From: Anseranas semipalmata
Lineage: Eukaryota > Chordata > Aves > Anseriformes > Anseranatidae
DNA: 64,000 bases
Assembly (NCBI GenBank): GCA_013399115.1
Contig: VXAA01003157.1
Coordinates: forward strand, 527,239 to 591,238
Reading direction: 5' to 3'
Positions 1 through 13,965 of this stretch are shown piece after piece. Below the pieces are notes generated by a model that saw only the letters and a list, made by a program, of their open reading frames with translations, was not told where the DNA came from and ran no database searches. Numbering within the stretch: position 1 is the stretch's first letter; each line of letters opens with the position of its first letter. The translations under genes were made by a program, and so were the position numbers.

Positions 1-3000
1 GCACTGCCCTAATAAAAATTTGAACTATAAATTGTATCAGGGCATAGGATACTTCTTGAGTTCTTTCCCTAATGATTGAAGTCAACTGCAGCTTAAAAGT
101 ATTCTTTTCAATTTCTTTAACAAGGATGGGATCTTTAGTTTTATTTGCTGTACAGATAAGAAAAAAGTGTGTGAGAGCACTGTTACAAGATACTTGTATT
201 GCTTAAATGGTGCCCAAATATAGTATTTTAAAATTATTCACAATATTTGATGGGTTTTTGTTTGCTTTGTGTTTTCTCCCTCTGCTGCATAAGGATAAAC
301 AACCCCACACCCCACTGGAGCATTTACAGAAACATAGGATTCAGTTCTAGTGAACTGGAGTCTAAAAATCTAGAAAGAGTAGAAGAAGAGAACATATACA
401 TCAATAACATATAATTATCACATAAAAATGGTAGATTGCTTTGTGAACAATGATGAACATGCTGGACATTCTACAATGTTCTTCCTTTGGCAAGGTAAAC
501 ATCATCTCAGCACTTGGTATTGAGCCAGACTTAAACATGGAGTGCAAGGGGTTGGTAGAAGCAAGTAAGAGAAAAATGGCTACTACTGTGCTCTTCAGTG
601 TTTTCCTTGCTTTTGTTGCCTTAATCCCAGCCTCCAGCCCTGCTCCTGCCATTCTCATTACTTGTATTCTAAGGCTAAACAAGACCAAGGCATAGACCCA
701 GACAAAAGAATTTGGTCACCCATACTTATAAATAGATAGAAAAGTCCCAAATGTGGTTTTGGTCCAAATCAACTAGCACTCTCCCAGGAATGCTTGAAAC
801 TCTGTCCTTGCTCTGCCTAACTCGTTTCTAGGTGAGCCTACTCTTTGGTAGTCTTCTCAGTTATTTTAAGTCAGTGATTAAGCTATAATCATTGAAACGT
901 TACCTTTTTCTATCTAGTAGACAATACACAATTAAGAAAAGTTGCTTAATTTTTAGGTTTGTTACGATTCTTGATACAGATACTAGTAGAGAAGTTATTA
1001 TAAAAGTAAGAGATATAGGGTACACATACACAAAATAATTATTTCTTTGAAAGGGGAAAATTGGTCCTCCATTCCAAATTATTCTCTATATTTCTTGATA
1101 AAATTCCTATTTTATTCTGAAATTTCTTCAAACTGAGACATTTAGGAAGTCTCAATTTAAGACAAAAAAAAAAAAAACAACCAAAACACAGCTAATGTAT
1201 TATTATAAATTAAGAGAAAATACAATCTAGCAACTGAGTAACAATATTTTTTGAAAAAGTATTCTCTGTGTGGAGTAATTAGTTCCCTGTTTTCTTGTCA
1301 ATGGTTTTTGGAAGAGGTGTTCTTTGTCTTATGGGAACATAAGATCAATTAACCACATACTCAGATTAGTACATAGGGCTGTCAGAAGAAAGAGTGATGA
1401 GATATTTTTAGACATTAAGAAAAGCTAAGTTGAACAATTTAGGCAAGTCATAAAATAGCTTTTATTGTTGCTGAGGGGTAAACATGCTGTGAGCTGTGGT
1501 AGGTACCCCTCTGACCCAAAGACATCCTTTCTTCAGCTCTGATTACAAAGTTTACAAAGAAAATCAAACATTATTTCTGCATGTTCTGTCTCATATTGCA
1601 GTAGCTTGTCCTCAGGGACAATAATAGTCACTAACAAAAATCACAAAGTCGGCAAAATGTGTTTTAATGCATACTCTGCCACATGTATTACAAGCTGACA
1701 TTAACAAAGTTCATTTGTGTAGAGCTCCAGACCTTGAATTATCTCTTTGTGAACATGCAAAATGTAATATGCCATAGAGTTATGAAGTTTGCCTGGGTGG
1801 TTTTTGATGAAATAGGCTCACCTAGAAACGAGAGCTACTGAAGCCATATTAAAGAAAGCTCTGCTATTTTTTTTTTTTTTTAAAAAAGATTAACCTTTTG
1901 TTCTCAGTTTTTACTAATAGCTGTTCATTTCTTTTTTAATTGAGGATGTTGGGATATGTGCAAGTTTGAGCACTAGAAGAATATACTGAACTTCTTAGGT
2001 GTCATGTGCAGAGTCTGATATTAAAATTATGTAGTATCTCTTCAATTTTTAAGCGCATTTACATGTCAGTGTCTTTTCTGAAGGTGACGCCTTTTAGATA
2101 CGAGGAGAAAATTATTGTTATGGTAAAGAAAGGAGTTTAGTAAGTTTAGTGAAAAGGGGTCTTCTCTGAACACTTTCCCATGAGGTTTTGTAACAAATTT
2201 TACATACTATTGTTGCTGGAGAATAATTTTGAATTACCTAAGTTAGGAATGACTGGATTTCTTAGAGGAAGAGTATTACCAAAACTCTCAGTGTTATGTA
2301 TCTGTATGTTTATATAATAAACTTTCCCTATAATTAAAATCTCTGCTGAAAAAAAAAAAATATTTTTTAAACAAAGATCTAGATTCTTAGCTTCACTTTT
2401 TAAAATTTCAGCAAAGGCTAAGCAGGAAGTTTTCAAAGTGTTGAACTTCAGCTTCCTCATCCTGAATTTACTCCTTCATCATCCCTAGCCAGTGAACACT
2501 GGAATAACTTGAAGGCTTAAGCTGCAACAGCAAGTATTATCCCTTAGGCCAAAACTAGTCTGTTAAATGAGTAAGTGGTAGAGAAAATTCTTAGGCACTC
2601 GAGCTGAATTGTCCATAACGTTAAATTGTCAAGAGTTCCCTTGCCCGTTTTTGGCCTGGCCAACTTTCACTCTCCCAAAGATTTTCCAGGCTGTCTTTCC
2701 CAAGATTTAATGTGGGTCATGGACAATTAGCAGCTGGCAGTTTGCATGTTGTTGTGCAGACCAGGAGATGTTAAGAACAGGGATATGGGCCATGCCGTGT
2801 CACTTGCCCTCAGTGACGGCGAATGATTCTAGGTACATTTCATTTACTACTAAAAATGTAGCTACAGAGACCCCTGGGAGATACAGTTTGATAAATTTTC
2901 CTTTGCTCCAGATATGCCCAGTTCTTCCTTATGCTCATTCAGTATTTTTAAGCGCTTTCCAGGTGGGACACCTCTCAGCTGACGGGATCACATATTGGAA

Positions 3001-6000
3001 GATCCACTTTCCACCTTTCCTCTTTGTCACAGTTGAACAGTGCAGAAGAGTCTGTTATTTTAATAGGATCTCCTGTACTGTCTACTTTAAACAAAGACAT
3101 ATTTTCACTCTGAAAGTGTTCGTAGTTAATGTATAAGACAGCACACTGCAGATTTTAGTGTATTCAATTTCAGTGAGAAAAATGTAGTATTAAAACAAGG
3201 GAAAAGCTAATTTTCACAGTAGAAAACTGATTTCTTTAAGCATAAGGAGCCATTTTATGTGTGTTTCTTAACATCCAAGGAACAGATGATGCATTTTTAT
3301 GAACATTTAAAATTTCTGTGACCCGCAGATTCTCCTAACATTACATAAGGTGTGAAGTATTTCACTTTAGGCTACAATGGGAATACACTTCAATACTGTT
3401 TAGATCACATATTTTAATAGCAGTATTATTGGAAGTAGTGGTAGTAAATATACTTGTGGTACTTACCAACTGCCTGCCCTTCTTATCAGTTCAAAGCAAA
3501 GTATCCCAGAGAGCTCTTGGAACACTGGTTTTAGTCGCTGGTCACTGACTACTCATACATGTTTATGAGTATGAACAACAACGTAACTTGTATGTGCATT
3601 GAAATCCGATCAGATACCACTAAAACACATTGATTAAAATACTGAGGGAACAATAAATCAGTAGCGTTACTGCTGTAAAATCCTTTGCACTTCATAAGAT
3701 AAATAAGTCTGGGAATCACATTGTGCAAATTGATTCCTTATAGCTGTGGATGTTCATCATCTTAAAAATTTTCTGTAGACACCCTTGTAATACAACTAGC
3801 AGTCAAGGAGTTAGTTAACATGTAAAGGTCAGCAGAACATTGGGAGCAGGCTGTAATAAAACAATTATGGATGTTATGTATTATGATTAATTTTGCATAT
3901 TATGTATATATTGTTATATATACATCCTGATTTATATTATATATATGGTAATGCATTATATGTAATATATTATAAAACTTATATATTCCTATATTATCAC
4001 TTCAAGATGAGGTCCTCTTTAAAGACATGGAAGTCTGCAGATGGATTTGTAGCATGTCAGTTTAGAGTGGGAAACTAGATTTTGTCTTAACAATGGTGTT
4101 CCAAAAGCTTTTGTTAAAAAAGGGATAGAATGAAAGGGATTATTCAACAGTGAACCAGACAGTTTAGGCCCATTACATCATTCCCAGAGTAATGACATTT
4201 TTTTTTCCTAGTCAACAAACAGTTCAATTATACTTCTCTTCCAACTATTCAGAAATCTGAAAATTATTACTAATTCAGCCAGCAATCGTTCAGTTATTGA
4301 ACTTTAGTTATCTAGTCAGAGGAGAGGGAGCAGAACTCACCATAAGGAATAATATGGTGTAGACATCAAAAGGTCACGCCAGCCGTATCTTGATTCAGCA
4401 GCATCCTTATGATATCAGGATTGCTGAGTATTTAATTAAGAAACATTTTGTCAACCTCGTGATATTCCTGTAGTATAGGTTTTAGTTCCATGGGATTTCT
4501 AGGATTATTTTTTCAGTGCTTCTGCTGAAGGATGCCAAATACTCCACAGTGCCTCCAGACTCTCCTTCTGCCAGGCGTTGCTGGAGGATAGGCAGAGGTT
4601 TCTGCTCAGTGCTTTCCTACCCTCCCTGTCACTCTCTAATGTACAATGGATATCTCAAGTGACGGTTCCCCAGAGGTCATAGAGACAGTGGAAAGCAAGT
4701 GCAGAATGAACCAGGTTGTGCTGTGTAAATCTGCAACACCATTTATTGTGATCACCTCAAGACTGAATAGGAGCAACAAGCTGGCATTCAGAGATAGCAC
4801 AGGTTTAGGTGTGGCACTGGGCTGAACAAGAAGGTGAAATGTTGACAATCTTGTTATTGCATAAACAGTGACTTTTTTTAAAAAAAGAGTCTTAGTGTGT
4901 TATTACAGAAGTTCTCTTGTTTTCAGGATCTCCTGTGAAAGATCTTTGTTTAACATGAATTCATTTTAATGGCCATGAATAGCTGAATGTCTGTTTTATG
5001 TGCATTTACAGGATGGAATTTTATCTTGTAATGCTGTATTAACATAATCATTGACGTTACAGGAATGGAATTCCTGCACAAATTATTTGCCTTTATATTG
5101 TCTGCTTTCTGCTTAACACGCTTTTCAAGAATACTCAAAAAGCTATTGAGGAAATTCCTTCAGCCAAAAAAAGCAACGGTTTAATGAAACAGCATTATTG
5201 AATGGCAAGACCAGCTTTTCTGGACAGCTTTCAAAGGAAGGATCTGGTGTTTTGAGGCACCATGTTTCTGCAGCACCTTTTAACTTTACTGGTTTGAGGG
5301 CATTAAACACATTGCTGGAAGAGAGAGAATTTTGTTCTGATTTTTTTTTTTAATCATAAAAATAGGTGGTTAGCCTAAGCTGTGATGTTAGTTGTCTTCT
5401 GGCATTTGGCTAGTTGAGTTACTCCATATATCAATGATTCTTTCTCTGCCCTGTATTTTAATCTTCATTTCACTCTTCAGTCTTTTATTTGAAGCAGTTC
5501 AGAGGAAATGATCTCACAGAAATGGCGTAGTACTTCTATTTAATCATCCGAAATTTCGCTGAACATGCATGGCTAAAACTGGTTGTCACCTTTCTCTCAA
5601 ACAGCATTTTTTTTCACACACACACAAAAAAAGATTTTCTTCTCAAAAAAGACCTTTTTCAATGAAGATCTTTTTCTTTTTTTTTTCCCCTGAAAGTTGC
5701 GTCAATATTTTTCCAGGTTGCCTAGAATTTTTTGATGATGGGCAGAGACTTGGACCTGCAAAGACTCCAAAGTCAAAGAATAGTAAAAGGTCAAGAAATG
5801 TCAATGTTGGCAGTTTTCCCCTTAAGCTGCCCTTGACTTGGGTTCCTCGGGAGCCAGTTTCTTTTGCCATTCTCTGAATAAAGCCAACAGTCAGAAATAG
5901 TTTTGAGATACAGGAATTTGTTGAGGACTAGAGATTAGCTGAGAGTGTACCAAATATGGAAAAGAAAGCCAAATATTATTCTCACAGAACTTTCCTAAAT

Positions 6001-6317
6001 TGGAAACTATTGAAGTGAAAGACAAAATTAAAATAAATAAAAAAATGCTCTCCTTTTGTAAAAACAACAAAACCATGAGTGCAAAGACTGGAAAATATGG
6101 TTGGGTGCTTTTTCTTTTTCTTTCTTTTTTTTTTTTTCTCCCAGCCAGGTTTTTAAGGGGGAAAGGAAAAACTTTTCTAAATTTTTCATCTTTCTGCTTG
6201 TATTCCACTTGATTTTTTTAAATGTATTTTTTTAATGATTTTAGCTGAATCCAACAACTAAATTCTTGCAAGTTCTGTGGAAGGTAGAACATTGGCAGGT
6301 TCTTTCCATAAAAAGTT
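1..6317. other. Intron, no recognised genes or repeats
   Basis: AT-rich sequence with A/T runs (for example at 1168 and 1867), an AT tract at 3885-3995 and a short CA run at 5615-5625. The open frames here are short, without domains, and often overlap a frame on the other strand. Confidence 0.6.
3885..3995. repeat. AT-rich low-complexity tract
   Basis: Alternating TA-rich sequence with several TATATA runs. A 61-codon frame across it is compositionally trivial and not considered a gene. Confidence 0.8.
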
Positions 6318-7820
6318 TTAAGACCACCCGAGGAACCTGAACATACCTAAGTCTATGGGACCCAATGAGATGCATCCCATCTGGGTCCTGAGGGAATGGG
6401 CTGATGTACTTACCAAGCCACTCTCCATCATATTTGAAAAGTCATGGCAGTCAGGTGAAGTCCCAAATGACCGGAAAAAGGGAAACATCACTCCCATTTT
6501 TAAAAAGGGTACAATGGAGGACCCTGGGAACTACAAGACAGATCAGTCTCACCTCTGTGCCAGGAAGATCCCCCTGGAAGCTATGTTAAGGCATATCGAA
6601 GACAGGGAGGTGATTTGAGACAGCCAACATGGCTTTAGCAAGGGTAAATCGTGCCTGACCCGTCTGGTGGCCTTCTGTGGTGGAGTGACTACATCAGTGG
6701 ACAAGGGAAGATAACTGATATCATCTACCTGGACTTCTGTAAGGCCTTTGACATGGTCCCACAAAACATCCTCATCTCTAAATTGGAGAGAAAGGGATTT
6801 GATGGATAAGGAATTAACTGGATGTCTGCTTCCAGGCAGTTGCAGTTGATCGCTCAATGTTCAGGTGGAGGTCAGTGATGAGTGGTGTCCCTTAGGGGTC
6901 CATGCTGGAACCAGTACTGTTTAATTTCTTTATTGATAACAAAGACAGTCAGATAGAGTGCACCCTCAGCAAGTTTGCAGATGACACCAAGCTGAGTGGT
7001 GCAGTTGATACGATAGAGGGAAGGGATGCCATCCAGAGGGACCTGGACAAGCTTAAGAAGTGGTCCCACAATAAACTTGATGAAGTTCAAAAAGGCCAAG
7101 TGCAAGGTGCTGCACCTGGTTGGGGTAATCCCTGCTAGGCTGGGGGTTGAATGGGTGGAGAGTAGCCACACAAAGAAGGACTTGAGGATATTAGTGGATG
7201 AAGAATTGGACATGAGCTGGCAATGTGTGCTTGCAGCCCAGAAAGCAAATCATGTCCTGGGCTGCATCAAAAGAAGGTCGAGGGAGGTGATGCTTCCACT
7301 CTACCGGGCTCTCGTGAGACCCCACCTGGAGTACTGCGTTGAGCTCTGGGGCCCCCAGCACAAGAAAGACATGGACACTGTTGGAGTGGGTCCGGAGGAG
7401 GACCAGATCAGAGGGCTGGAGCAACGCTCCTATGAAGACAGGCTGAGAGAGCTAGGTTTGTTTAGCCTGGAGAAGAGAAGGCTCCAGGGAGACCTTATTG
7501 CATCCTTTCAATAGTTTAAGGAGGATTAAAAGAAAGATGGTGAGAGACTTTTTACAAGGTGCTGTAGTGACAGGATAAGGGATAATGGTTTTAAACTAGA
7601 AGAGGGTAGACTTAGATTAGAAATAAGAAAGAAATTCTTTACTGTGAAGGTGGTAAGACACTGGAACAAGTTGCCCAAAGAAGTTGTGGATGCCCTGTCC
7701 CTGGAAGGGATTAAGGTCAGGCTGGAGAGGACTTTGAGCAACCTGGTCTAGTGGAAAGATAGGTTGGAACTAGATGATCTTTAAGGTCCCTTCCAACCCA
7801 AACCATTCTAAGATTCTAAG
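6318..7820 (+). mobile_element. CR1 LINE fragment, sense, RT domain to 3' end
   Basis: Non-LTR retrotransposon remnant about 1.5 kb long, truncated at its 5' side, so the endonuclease region is missing. It opens with the avian CR1 stretch around AAGACCACCCGAGGAACCTG. It then encodes, in broken frames, reverse-transcriptase blocks: a WQSGEVP-like segment near 6450, a YLDFCKAFD motif near 6727, [12 protein letters not shown] near 6980 (the catalytic Asp-Asp box), and the C-terminal HLEYC...[11 protein letters not shown] and [15 protein letters not shown] near 7327-7485. At least two frame changes (near 6540 and 7080), a small deletion near 6808 and an in-frame TGA at 6616 show that it is dead. 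It ends near 7801-7820 with a decayed ATTCTAAG-type 3' repeat. Insertion is in the direction of KHDRBS2 transcription. Confidence 0.93.
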
Positions 7821-10800
7821 GAACAACCTTTGTAGATATTTTGGCTTTTAAAGCATTTTTGTGTTACGCCTTCCAAATGGCTTATTGATAGGTATTGCTT
7901 CCTAGTTCCATGCAGGGAGATCTCTTTCTATGTCCAGTTTAATATTTTTTAGCCAAACATCATGAGAACCCTATCAGAAAAGAAACCAAAGATTTATAGT
8001 AATCTGCTAAGTAATAAAAATCATGCTCTTTAAGGAGTGCAATATATGTAACCCTGTTCTTAGTAGCGTATGCCCTTTTTGAAATACATATGGAATATTT
8101 TTTAAGCTTAACATACCATAGCTTTAAATCTCTATGCTTCCTCATTAAGATTGTTTACTGAAAATAAATCATTCTTCCTAAAATTGCATTAACATTGTTT
8201 GATATCCTCACAATGTGTTTGCCTTATGTTGAAGTGTCTTCATCTCAGTAATTATGTTGTTTCACTGAAGTCAGAAGTATTTGTTATTTAAACACAATAT
8301 TTGATGCATCAGAGTTGTGGAGAGGTTAATACAATGAATATAAACTATGTGTTAGAGAATCTGACTAACACTACAGTTGATGCAGCAGTGATTGCTATAA
8401 TTAATTTTTCCAAATATTTTCAGTTACACAGCATAACTTTCCAAAACCTATACCATCTGGCTGAAAAATTCCCCATTTAGTTACAGTGGAAAGGTGGTGT
8501 TTTGTCTTCAAAATAGCCCTGTTAATTTCTCACTCAGTACTGCAAAACAACGAACTCTGCTAAAGAGGGATAAGACAGCTTTAATTTCAATGTCAGAAAG
8601 GGTTGATAAGGTGTTCAGTGTCCTGCATGTAAAAAACAAAAACAAAACCAGATATAGACTTTCTGGCATGAAAGGGGCATGTCTGCACTGGGATTCTTTC
8701 GAAAATTAAGTGCAATGAATTTTGCTTAATTAGTTCAATGTTTATTTGGTTTAATTCAAATTAAGAACATTAATTTTGAGTAAATGTGTCCAAACAAGAG
8801 CTAAATACAACTTAACTACTCCATAGTTTGTTTTAAATATTTTTTTAATAACACTATGGAAACAAAGCCTCAATCATTTAACTAGTTCCTTCTACTACAG
8901 TTGTAGAAGAAGCTTGTTCATGCTGGATTTTCTTCTGGCATTTTAAATATGGAGATGTGATTGCGACACATGATCCTTGTGAGATATCCCCAAACTGGCT
9001 AGCTCAAGTAGCTTGAGCAGCACAGTCTGTAGTTAAGGCTATCGTTACTTAGTCGTCATTAGCTAAAATACCTTTATGTGTGCTGGGCAACACATCTGCA
9101 GGCTGTTAGCAATATGTTTTGCAGCTGCCGCTCCTGAGAATCCTCTTTCTGTGTTGTTTGCCTGTTGCTTTCAGCCTTCCCATTTACGTATATGCTTTCC
9201 ACAGTTAGCTATTGTAGGTTTTCAACAACAGAAACCATAATCTGCATAGCTGTGGCACTCCCCACAGGTATTCTAACTCAGCCAAAATTTTTCTGTGTTC
9301 CCTTGGAAATCCATACCAAAGTAAAGCTCTGTTTCCTCTGAAGTGAATACTCACACTCTACCTGCCCCTTTTCCCTTCTCACAAGAATGTGAGAACCTTG
9401 TGTGTAAGAATAGAAAAGACTGCAAAAGGTGCTATCCCTTGCCCAAGTAATTAATATAACACAAAATCTGTAGCAAAAAAAAACCTCAGTATTGACATGG
9501 AACAGTCCTTCTCTTCCTGTTACTTTCTTGGTAAGTCAAGGACAGGAAACTTCACCTCCTACTCCGCGGTTTCTAAACTTCCCTGTTGGCCTCTTCAGAG
9601 TTCCCATACCCAGCACAGTCAGAAAGACAAATTGTACTCACCCACATTTTTCCTGAGTCATTCAAATATTTCTAATAGATGAAATATGTGTTTCTATCAT
9701 ACATCATTCAGATACTGAAATGTTACTTCACGTTTTTGACATATTATATAGTTAATGAATTAACATTCATTTGAAGCATAGAGTTCTTGTTCTTTCACTT
9801 CTTTTTTTTTACTGAATTGCATGCTTTTCATTTTACATAATACCCGTTCTTAATGCGATAGTGTACTTTATTAACAAGGTGTGGAAAAATGTGGTCTGAC
9901 AAAACTCCTTAGGTTTGGTGATGTGTTCCAGTCAGGTTTTCAAACGGCTCCTACAGCTCAAAGTAATGTGCTGGTGGAGTTAGCTGGGTAGAAAGGTTAA
10001 AGTCTTCTTTTGTTCCTCATTGTTCAAAACACTTCAATTGTATTTATTTGAAATGTTGTGCTTCCTATCTTACAGTTTTTAAAAAGTGCTTTAGGATATG
10101 GAGTGAGTTCCTGCCTTCTCTCTTGTATGGATATAATAGTAATTGATAATCATGTCCCGGCCCTACAGGGGAGGATTTAAATGATTAATATTTATGTGCA
10201 GTACTTCAAACATTGAATTGCTTTGTATATAGCAAATTCTGTTTTAAGGCAAACATTTCACAGGATGTAAAGAGTCTCAAAACACTAATTTAATCAAGAC
10301 GAAACTTTAGTACAGTAGAGACAGTAACTACATTTTGCTTTTGGATTTTGACCGTAACCAAAGTGTGTGTGGCTTCATCTACACTAGCAAATAAAACAGT
10401 GCCAGTGCCTGTTAGGCCCTGCAGTCAGCTGTTACGGTCTAGCCACCTCTGTAGCATTAAATCTTGTATCCTCTTTAGCAAGATAACTTCATGAAAAATG
10501 CGTCCAGGAAGTCATCCCTGGCCCAAGTGAATTCCCAAGGGCTGCTTGGCAGGGGGGTGGGCTCATGGACCCAGAGCCTCACCTGGGCAGGTGTAATGGT
10601 GTTAACAGTGCACATTCCCAGCTTCACTGCTGAGTTTGTCTCCTGGCACTCTGTACTTGCATGTATGTAGGCTGTGCATCCTTGTCTGCTCAGTGGCTTA
10701 TGAAGATAAATTTGAAGTCAAGCCAAGGCAGAACCAAGAGCTTGCTTGATTGTGAAACCGCCAGCGGTCTGCCCACTTGCTCCAGTGCAGAGAAACGTAA

Positions 10801-11899
10801 ACATGGCTTTCGCAAACCTCTGCAGACACGTAATCCAAATCACAATATGGTCATTACATTGCAATTATTTTGAATCAAATGAACCAGAACTCATCAGCAC
10901 AGATCTTTGAAATACAGGAAACAGCCCTGTGTTGCATATGGTGAACTCTCTAATGTAAATTTTATCCAGTTTAATGTTGAAATTGTCCACTTTACGTTTT
11001 TTTTACAGTTTCCTTTGGGTCACTGCTCCCCAGTATAATGTAGCTCACTACCTTTTGGCTGTTTTTAGCTTCCTTGTATACATCTATATCCACTAATCTG
11101 GTTGTGCCAAAATGGAATTAAGGAAATCAAACAGAAATTGATTGCTTGGCAAGGCTCGAACAGAGACTTTATTCCTGAAGTTTGTCCTAAATGCAGTGTT
11201 CTATTTTAATAATTTTAATATTTAGTGGTTTTTATTTTTAATGGGATAATGGGATTGAAATTGTAGTTGGAACTAAAAGGAAACTGATCTGATTAGCTGT
11301 GTACAGTCACTGTAACCAAGTAAAAATTCATACTAATTAGCTGAACGTTTTAGAATTGCTAATGATACAGCCTAAGACAAAGAGCTAAGAAAGAAACTGT
11401 TTAAAAAGGGGAACATATCCAATATGTTTTTAAGACATGTTTTTTTCTGGCTTGCATTTTCCAAAAGTACAGAGAAATGTCAGTTATAAGAAACCAGTTT
11501 GTATAAAATGGAAAGATATTTATAGCTCTTAATAAATTAGTCTTTCTGCTCAGTGCTTGATTTGCAGTATTTGTTTTCAGATATGCTGTACTAAATTTTG
11601 CCCAGAGACACTGACACATTGATTACCTCTCAGGTCAATGGGGATGGTGCTCTGCTTGCAAAGAGATGAGGGATTACAGTAAAAGATTTTTGATGGAGTT
11701 CATTTAAGATGCAGACACGTATTTGTACATATACGAGTCTACTGCCAATGACATTAAAAAAATTCCTTCTAGTATAAAACAACAAATATTGATTGGCTCT
11801 GAAAGCTGTCATTTTGCGGTTTATATGAGAGCACTTTAAAACTATTTACATGAAAATAAGGAGAAACTGAGTACATTAAATATGTCATTAATTTTCTTT

Positions 11900-13000
11900 A
11901 ATTACATATTTTTCTCCAAAGTATACAGTAGATTCAGATTATGCAAATTAAGAGTAATTATAATATTGAAAGGATATTTTTGTCATTTTTCCTTAAGACT
12001 TATCATAAATTCAATGCTGTAAACATCCCTGAATCAATTGCTTTTTTTGATTCATTGCTTATCTTCTTCATATGCTATAATTCTATATAAAAATTTTTGA
12101 TTGCTTTTATATTAATAATAATCAGTTCTACATCACATTATAACTACCTTTCAAAAATAGTTATTACGGAGTTTGCCAGCTACCTCAGGCCTACAGTTTA
12201 TAATTGCCTCAAAAGCTTGTAATGATAAAATAAATACAAAAATAGCTAGTTTACAGATAAATCTTAATGTCTACATTAAGACACATTTTTACTTCTTCAG
12301 TTTGTCATGGTGAATTCTGTCATGTCATGAATAAATTTGATGTTCTCAATGACAAAGTAAAAATAAGAAATTTTAATTAACATTACATCTTGAAAAGGCT
12401 ATATATCAGAAATATATTTCAGTTTAACTCTTAATCTTTTGTCTACATGGCAAGGCTATAAACAGGTATTTTTGAAAATATTTAGAAGAGATGAGTAGTC
12501 ACTTTTTTTTAGCTTAATTCTTATAAGGTATACATCAGACCAAGTAATCGTATTTTTAATTAATAAATAATATAAACAGGGAGAATCCCAATATGCACTT
12601 CTTTTTCCACCAGACGCAGACCACTATGAGTGTGAAAGCTGTTTAAGAATCTGTTAAGAAATAATTCTGTGACAGAGTTACGTCCATATTAGTTATATTA
12701 CATACATACAGTATTCATCAAAATATGGTCTTTCATGAACAAATAAGTAGGATTAGGTTTTCAGCCTAATTATTTATGTTGCTGTCTGAAGAAATGTAAG
12801 GAATTCATTTATTTATTATATTCAATCTGCATGAAATAAAAAATACCCATTGACAGCTCCCACTGAATAGCAGAAGAAACATGCAGCTGTAGATGGATGT
12901 AATTCATTTTTCAGGGATGATAATTTATTTAAATGAAGAATGTGATTTAATTTCCATCTGTGCTGTAAATTGCTGTATTTGCGTCTGAACAAAATCGTGT
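11900..13000. other. Candidate conserved non-coding block
   Basis: Repeat-free AT-rich DNA with an ATGCAAAT octamer (11941-11948), many ATTA/TAAT cores, and a complex stretch at 12840-12990 with TGACAG, CAGCTG and CATCTG sites. It resembles developmental enhancer sequence. This is a textural judgement only. Confidence 0.22.
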
Positions 13001-13003
13001 AGA

Positions 13004-13029
13004 TACAACTCTAGAGAACTAGAGTTGTA
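13004..13029. repeat. Perfect 11-bp hairpin with 4-nt loop
   Basis: TACAACTCTAG (13004-13014) is followed by the loop AGAA and its exact complement CTAGAGTTGTA (13019-13029). An 8-bp direct repeat, AAAATCGT, flanks it at 12991-12998 and 13033-13040. Function unknown; it may be a chance palindrome or the relic of a small insertion. Confidence 0.8.
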
Positions 13030-13965
13030 AAAAAAATCGTATCTTCAGAGATTGATATTTTGATCAAAGCATACTCCGAATATGCATTTTTTACCATATC
13101 AGTTTAAGACAAGTATGTCTGGAATAAAATAGAAGAATTCAGGAAATTAATGATAATTACTTTTTTAATAAAATGCAGAATCAACAAAACGTTTTTGCTT
13201 TTCTTTGTTTCTAATTATTTTTGTTTAGTTACATTTCGATGACCACGCACCTAATGAAAATAGAATGTGATTTAAGTAAAAAGGGGTTAATATTTGCTTA
13301 AATAAGACATGCCTAAATAAGACACATTAAATTATCTCAAACTATTGCAAACTCTTGCAAATCCCATTATAATCCAGTTACTGCATACCGTGACTTCAGT
13401 ACAGTCAAATGGTGCAGAGAGATGTCTCTGGAATACTATCCCAACCTCCAACAAGGATGCCCTGAGGTCAAGGTAGTTTCTTCTGATGAATCTGTCAATC
13501 ACTTTTTAAACTCAGTTTTGGAAGAATCGTGCACTGAACAGCTTTCTTTTGTTAGTTTTGAGACTGTTGCTTGCTAGGATCTTTTGATGCCCCCCTGTTT
13601 TTGTGCTGTGGAAGAAGTTCTGGAGATCAAGTCCAATTGACCTTCATGCTCCTTATGGTTTTAGGGATCTGTCAGTTCTCAGTTGTGTTTTCCAAAGTGA
13701 AGACTTCTTGCTTAGGACTCACTCAGTGACTCCTATTTTGGCACTGTTTTTACAGAAACATTGTTTTTTGCCCAACTTGCCCAGTTGTACTCTGGCTTAT
13801 CAGAAAGGGGGATGCCATAACTGTGCACAGTCTTAAAGATGGTGTGGTATTATGGATTTATAAAGTAGCGTAATGCTATTCTTTGCTCTTTTCTTTACTC
13901 CTTCCCTAGTAATTTGTAACATAGTACATACAGTTTGCTTTTTTCACTGCTGCTAAGCGTTAGCT

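Larger units (their letters stand above)
7821..13789. other. Intron, no recognised genes
   Basis: Apart from the hairpin and the possibly conserved block near 12-13 kb, I see no coding motif, RNA gene or transposon. Confidence 0.55.

Noticed and set aside
5569..5877. Overlapping frames of 102 (+) and 75 (-) codons with Phe/Lys runs
   Set aside because: They are driven by T/A homopolymers and have no domain or start context.
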